A stretch of DNA of 43,983 nt from an uncultured Oscillospiraceae bacterium (lineage in GTDB: Bacteria > Bacillota > Clostridia > Oscillospirales > Oscillospiraceae): contig CANPXW010000010.1 of the NCBI GenBank assembly GCA_947587025.1, positions 1 to 43,983 on the forward strand, given 5' to 3'. The position numbers and the translations under genes are program-made. Numbering within the stretch: position 1 is the first letter of the stretch; every line of letters starts with the position of its first letter. Under the pieces are notes generated by a model that was not told the origin of the DNA, did no database searches, and saw nothing but the letters and a program-made list of their open reading frames with translations. Below, piece by piece: positions 41,448 through 43,983 of the stretch.

Positions 41448-42467
41448 ATGCTGGATACGATGGAGACTCTGTGCTGCCTGGCCGGCGTGGTCGGCGGCGA
41501 GGACGAGGTGCGGGATTATATCCTGGAGCGGGTCATGCCCTATGCCGACGAGATCAGGACCGACCCCATGGGGAACCTGATGGTGTTCAAAAAGGGCGCC
41601 GTGACGCCGGCGGAGCGGGTGCTGCTGTGCGCGCACATGGACGAGGTGGGCCTGATCATAACCGGCTTTTCCGACGACGGCTGCCTGCAGTTCGACCAGG
41701 CCGGCGGCATCGACCGCCGGGTGCTCATGGGCAAGCCGGTATACGTGGGGCCGGACCGGGTGCCGGGAGTCATCGGCGCGCGGGCCGTGCATCGGACCAC
41801 GGCGGAGCAGCGTAAAAAGGTCCCGCCTATGAACGAGATGTTCATCGACATCGGCGCGGACAGCCGGGAGCAGGCGCAGAAGAGCGTGCGTCTGGGCGAT
41901 CTGGCCGCGTTCAGCGACTCGGTGGTCCGCTTCGGGGACGGGTTCGTGAAGGCCAAGGCCATCGACGACCGGGCCGGCTGCGCCACCATGGTGGAGCTGA
42001 TAGAGAGCGAGCTGCCCTGCGACTGCTGGTTCGCCTTCACCGTCCAGGAGGAGGTGGGCACACGCGGCGCCACTGTGGCCGCCCGGAACATCCAGCCGGA
42101 CGTGGCGCTGGTGCTGGAGACCACCACCGCCGCCGACATCCCCGGCACCGGCGGCAAGGACCCCGTCTGCCGTCTGGGCGGCGGCATCGTGATACCCTTC
42201 ATGGACAGAGGGACCATCTATGACCGGCAGCTGTACCAGATGCTGGGCCGGCTGGCGGACGAGAACGGCATCCCCTGGCAGACCAAGACCCGCATCGCCG
42301 GCGGCACCGACGGCTCGGCTATGCAGCGCAGCTGCGCCGGAACGCGGGTGGCGGCTCTGTCCGTGCCGGTGCGCAACATCCACTCCATGTCCGGCGTCGC
42401 CACGGCACGGGAGTGCGAGGACCAGTACCGGCTGGCGAAGCTCTTTTTGGAGGAAATGGCGAAATAA
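41448..42467 (+). CDS. M42 family aminopeptidase, copy 2
   Basis: 339 residues and the same fold as its neighbour: CAHMDEVGLI, AIDDRAGCA, TVQEEVGTRGA, a Glu instead of Asp in VLETTTAADIPG, and NIHSMSGV at the end. The two copies are clearly diverged, so they probably differ in substrate or form mixed complexes. The ATG at 41448 has GGGAGGTG upstream in the end of copy 1; the GTG at 41439 is in frame but inside that stop region. Confidence 0.92.
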   Translation: MLDTMETLCCLAGVVGGEDEVRDYILERVMPYADEIRTDPMGNLMVFKKGAVTPAERVLLCAHMDEVGLIITGFSDDGCLQFDQAGGIDRRVLMGKPVYVGPDRVPGVIGARAVHRTTAEQRKKVPPMNEMFIDIGADSREQAQKSVRLGDLAAFSDSVVRFGDGFVKAKAIDDRAGCATMVELIESELPCDCWFAFTVQEEVGTRGATVAARNIQPDVALVLETTTAADIPGTGGKDPVCRLGGGIVIPFMDRGTIYDRQLYQMLGRLADENGIPWQTKTRIAGGTDGSAMQRSCAGTRVAALSVPVRNIHSMSGVATARECEDQYRLAKLFLEEMAK

Positions 42468-42469
42468 CG

Positions 42470-42498
42470 TCATAATACCGCGCAAAAGCGCATAATCT
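42470..42498 (+). promoter_or_regulatory. Sigma-E-like promoter candidate for yunB
   Basis: TCATAAT at 42470-42476, 14 bases, CATAATCT at 42491-42498. It matches KMATATT-N14-CATACAMT at 6 of 7 and 6 of 8 positions. yunB is a sigma-E gene in Bacillus. Confidence 0.6.
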
Positions 42499-42516
42499 GG
42501 CATAGGGGGTGACCTT

Positions 42517-43215
42517 ATGCCGGTGAAGCGATGGCCGAGGCGGGAGCTGCTGCGGCCGGGAACGAGACAGGCCCTGCGGGCGGCGGTGCTGACGTGCGTC
42601 CTGCTGCTGATCCTGAGCGGCACGCTGGCGGCGGGTGTCGTACTGCGCGGCATGGTGACGGAGTACGCCGCCTCCGCCGCACGGGACGCGGTGGTCACGG
42701 CGGTGAACGACATCGTAAAAGAAGTGATGGCCGAGCCCCGCTTCGGCAGCGGTCAGCTGGTGGAGCTGGAACGGGACGGCCAGGGACAGATCACCGCCGT
42801 GCGGGCGGATGTGACGGCCGTCAACAGCCTGGCCGCCGAGATACTGTCCCGGACGGTGGCGGAGACGGCGGAGGAGAAGCTGACGGTGACCATCCCCGTG
42901 GCGAATCTGCTGGGCAGCACGCTGCTGATGAACCGGGGGCCGTCCATCCCCGTGCATGTGACCATGCTGTCCTCCAGCACGGCGGGTTTTCGCAGCGAGC
43001 TGACGGCAGCGGGCATCAACCAGACCCGCCACCAGATCTTTCTGGAGCTGAACGTACAGCTTTCCTTCCTGCTGCCCTGGCGGGATATGGACACGTCGGT
43101 GCAGACGGAAGTGCTGGTGTCGGAGACGGTGATCGTGGGGAAGGTGCCCGCCAGCTATATGAATTGGGAGAGTGACGATGGAGCATACGATCGAGGCATA
43201 CGACCAGTTAGTTGA
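42517..43215 (+). CDS. yunB: Sporulation protein YunB
   Basis: 232 residues with one N-terminal membrane segment (about 22-45), then an extracytoplasmic domain with the family features RDAVVTAVNDIVKEVM, VRADVTAVNSLAAEI, TIPVANLLGSTLLMNRGPSI and QIFLELNVQLSFLLPW. YunB is a mother-cell protein whose loss affects spore formation in Bacillus; the biochemical role is unknown. The ATG at 42517 follows GGGGGTGA. Its last 38 bases overlap the start of ligA. Confidence 0.9.
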   Translation: MPVKRWPRRELLRPGTRQALRAAVLTCVLLLILSGTLAAGVVLRGMVTEYAASAARDAVVTAVNDIVKEVMAEPRFGSGQLVELERDGQGQITAVRADVTAVNSLAAEILSRTVAETAEEKLTVTIPVANLLGSTLLMNRGPSIPVHVTMLSSSTAGFRSELTAAGINQTRHQIFLELNVQLSFLLPWRDMDTSVQTEVLVSETVIVGKVPASYMNWESDDGAYDRGIRPVS

Positions 43216-43983
43216 AAAGCTGCTGGCTCTGTCCGTGGCCTACTACGACAACGACGCGCCGCTGGTGTCGGACTTCGAGTACGACCGGATGAACAACGAG
43301 CTAAAGGCCATGGAGGCCGAGCACCCGGAATGGATACGGCCCGACTCGCCCACCCAGCACGTGGGCGGGCATGTGAGCGAGGCGTTTGCGCCGGTGGAGC
43401 ACCCGGTGCCCCTGGAGAGCCTGCAGGACGTGTTCTCCTTTGAGGAGGTGTCCGCCTTCGTGGAGCGGATGGACGCGTCCGTGTCCGCGCCCCACGATTA
43501 CGTGGCCGAGCCGAAGATAGACGGGCTGTCCGTGGCGGTGGAGTACCGAAACGGCGTGCTCTACCGGGGCGCGACCCGGGGCAACGGCGCGGTGGGGGAG
43601 GACGTGACGGAGAACCTGCGCACCATCCGCAGCCTGCCCAAGAAGCTGAAAAACGCCCCCGCGCGCATCATCGTCCGGGGCGAGGTCTATATGTCCCACG
43701 ACACCTTCCAGACCATCAACGCCCGCAACGAGGTGGAGGGGCTGCCCCTGCTGGCCAACCCCCGCAACGCCGCCGCCGGTTCCCTGCGGCAGAAGGACCC
43801 GGCCGTGTGCGCCCAGCGGATGCTGGACATCATCTGCTTCAACATCCAGCTGGCCGAGGGGGTGACCTACAAGGACCACTACGAGACGCTGGAGGCCATG
43901 GCGGCTATGGGCTTTCCCGTGGTGGCCCACACCCTGTGCAAGACCCCGAAGGACTGCACCGACGCCATCACCGCCATCGGCGA
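43178..43983 (+). CDS. ligA: NAD-dependent DNA ligase, 5' part (runs off window)
   Basis: The open frame from ATG 43178 continues past the window end; 268 codons are visible of a usual 650-680. It starts MEHTIEAYDQLVEKLLALSV with the Ia domain, including YYDNDAPLVSDFEYD. Then comes the adenylation domain with nucleophile K113 in EPKIDGLSVAVEY, GATRGNGAVGEDVTEN, RGEVYM and NPRNAAAGSLRQKD. It seals nicks in replication and repair using NAD. GGGAG (43166-43170) precedes the ATG. It overlaps yunB by 38 bases, so a sporulation transcript from yunB may run into it. Confidence 0.95.
   Translation, partial: MEHTIEAYDQLVEKLLALSVAYYDNDAPLVSDFEYDRMNNELKAMEAEHPEWIRPDSPTQHVGGHVSEAFAPVEHPVPLESLQDVFSFEEVSAFVERMDASVSAPHDYVAEPKIDGLSVAVEYRNGVLYRGATRGNGAVGEDVTENLRTIRSLPKKLKNAPARIIVRGEVYMSHDTFQTINARNEVEGLPLLANPRNAAAGSLRQKDPAVCAQRMLDIICFNIQLAEGVTYKDHYETLEAMAAMGFPVVAHTLCKTPKDCTDAITAIG

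Noticed and set aside
42479-42490. GCGC-AAAA-GCGC repeat before yunB
   Set aside because: It lies in the spacer of the promoter candidate, is only 4 bp per arm and does not cover the ribosome site.

Overview
The window is 44 kb of GC-rich chromosome from a spore-forming, low-oxygen Clostridia-type Firmicute, most likely a gut Oscillospiraceae/Ruminococcaceae relative (inference). Supporting signs are the Firmicute order yicC-remA-gmk-rpoZ-priA-def-fmt-rsmB-rlmN-prpC-prkC-rsgA, sporulation genes (SpoIIQ-, SpoVB-, SipL- and YunB-like), electron-bifurcating NfnAB, a type A-like RNase P RNA, frequent ATGA overlaps and Shine-Dalgarno sites. I see no prophage, insertion sequence, CRISPR array, tRNA or rRNA.

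Layout. 1-1582: 3' part of enolase, then a SpoIIQ-like M23 protein. 1784-8538: an accessory two-gene locus. It encodes a 1864-residue secreted M60-like (mucinase-type) zinc protease with a dockerin, and a 378-residue cohesin-like/FIVAR protein ending in an IPATG wall-sorting signal. 8596-12067: a DEDDh exonuclease divergent from ddl-murF. 12164-14405: nfnA-nfnB. 14471-16780, minus strand: spoVB-like flippase and a divergent type III pantothenate kinase. 16878-19490: ispD-ispF, then a DUF3343 (Se/S carrier-like) gene and a cysteine desulfurase-like gene. 19632-35868: an uninterrupted 18-gene run with no gap over 15 bases. It starts with c-di-AMP synthase cdaA and its regulator cdaR and runs through nucleotide, translation and restart genes to the PP2C/PASTA-kinase pair and rsgA. 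35913-37632: a 51-residue membrane ORF and sipL. 37697-38912: yebC and rnpB. 39030-43983: murD, two M42 aminopeptidases, yunB and the 5' part of ligA.

How the parts work together. Several blocks serve the cell wall (ddl, murF, murD, the PASTA kinase, c-di-AMP) and the spore envelope (spoIIQ, spoVB, sipL, yunB). By eye, the four sporulation genes carry promoter-like motifs matching their known regulons: a sigma-F-like element before the SpoIIQ-like gene, and the same [A/T]CATA..-N14-CATA element (sigma-E-like) before spoVB, sipL and yunB. Several of these promoters lie inside the terminator hairpin of the gene upstream, or inside hairpins that bury the Shine-Dalgarno site.

The most interesting system is the adjacent dockerin-protease and cohesin-anchor pair. 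It looks like a minimal cellulosome-like device for holding a glycoprotein-degrading protease on the cell surface. All functions are inferred from sequence read by eye; no database search was run.
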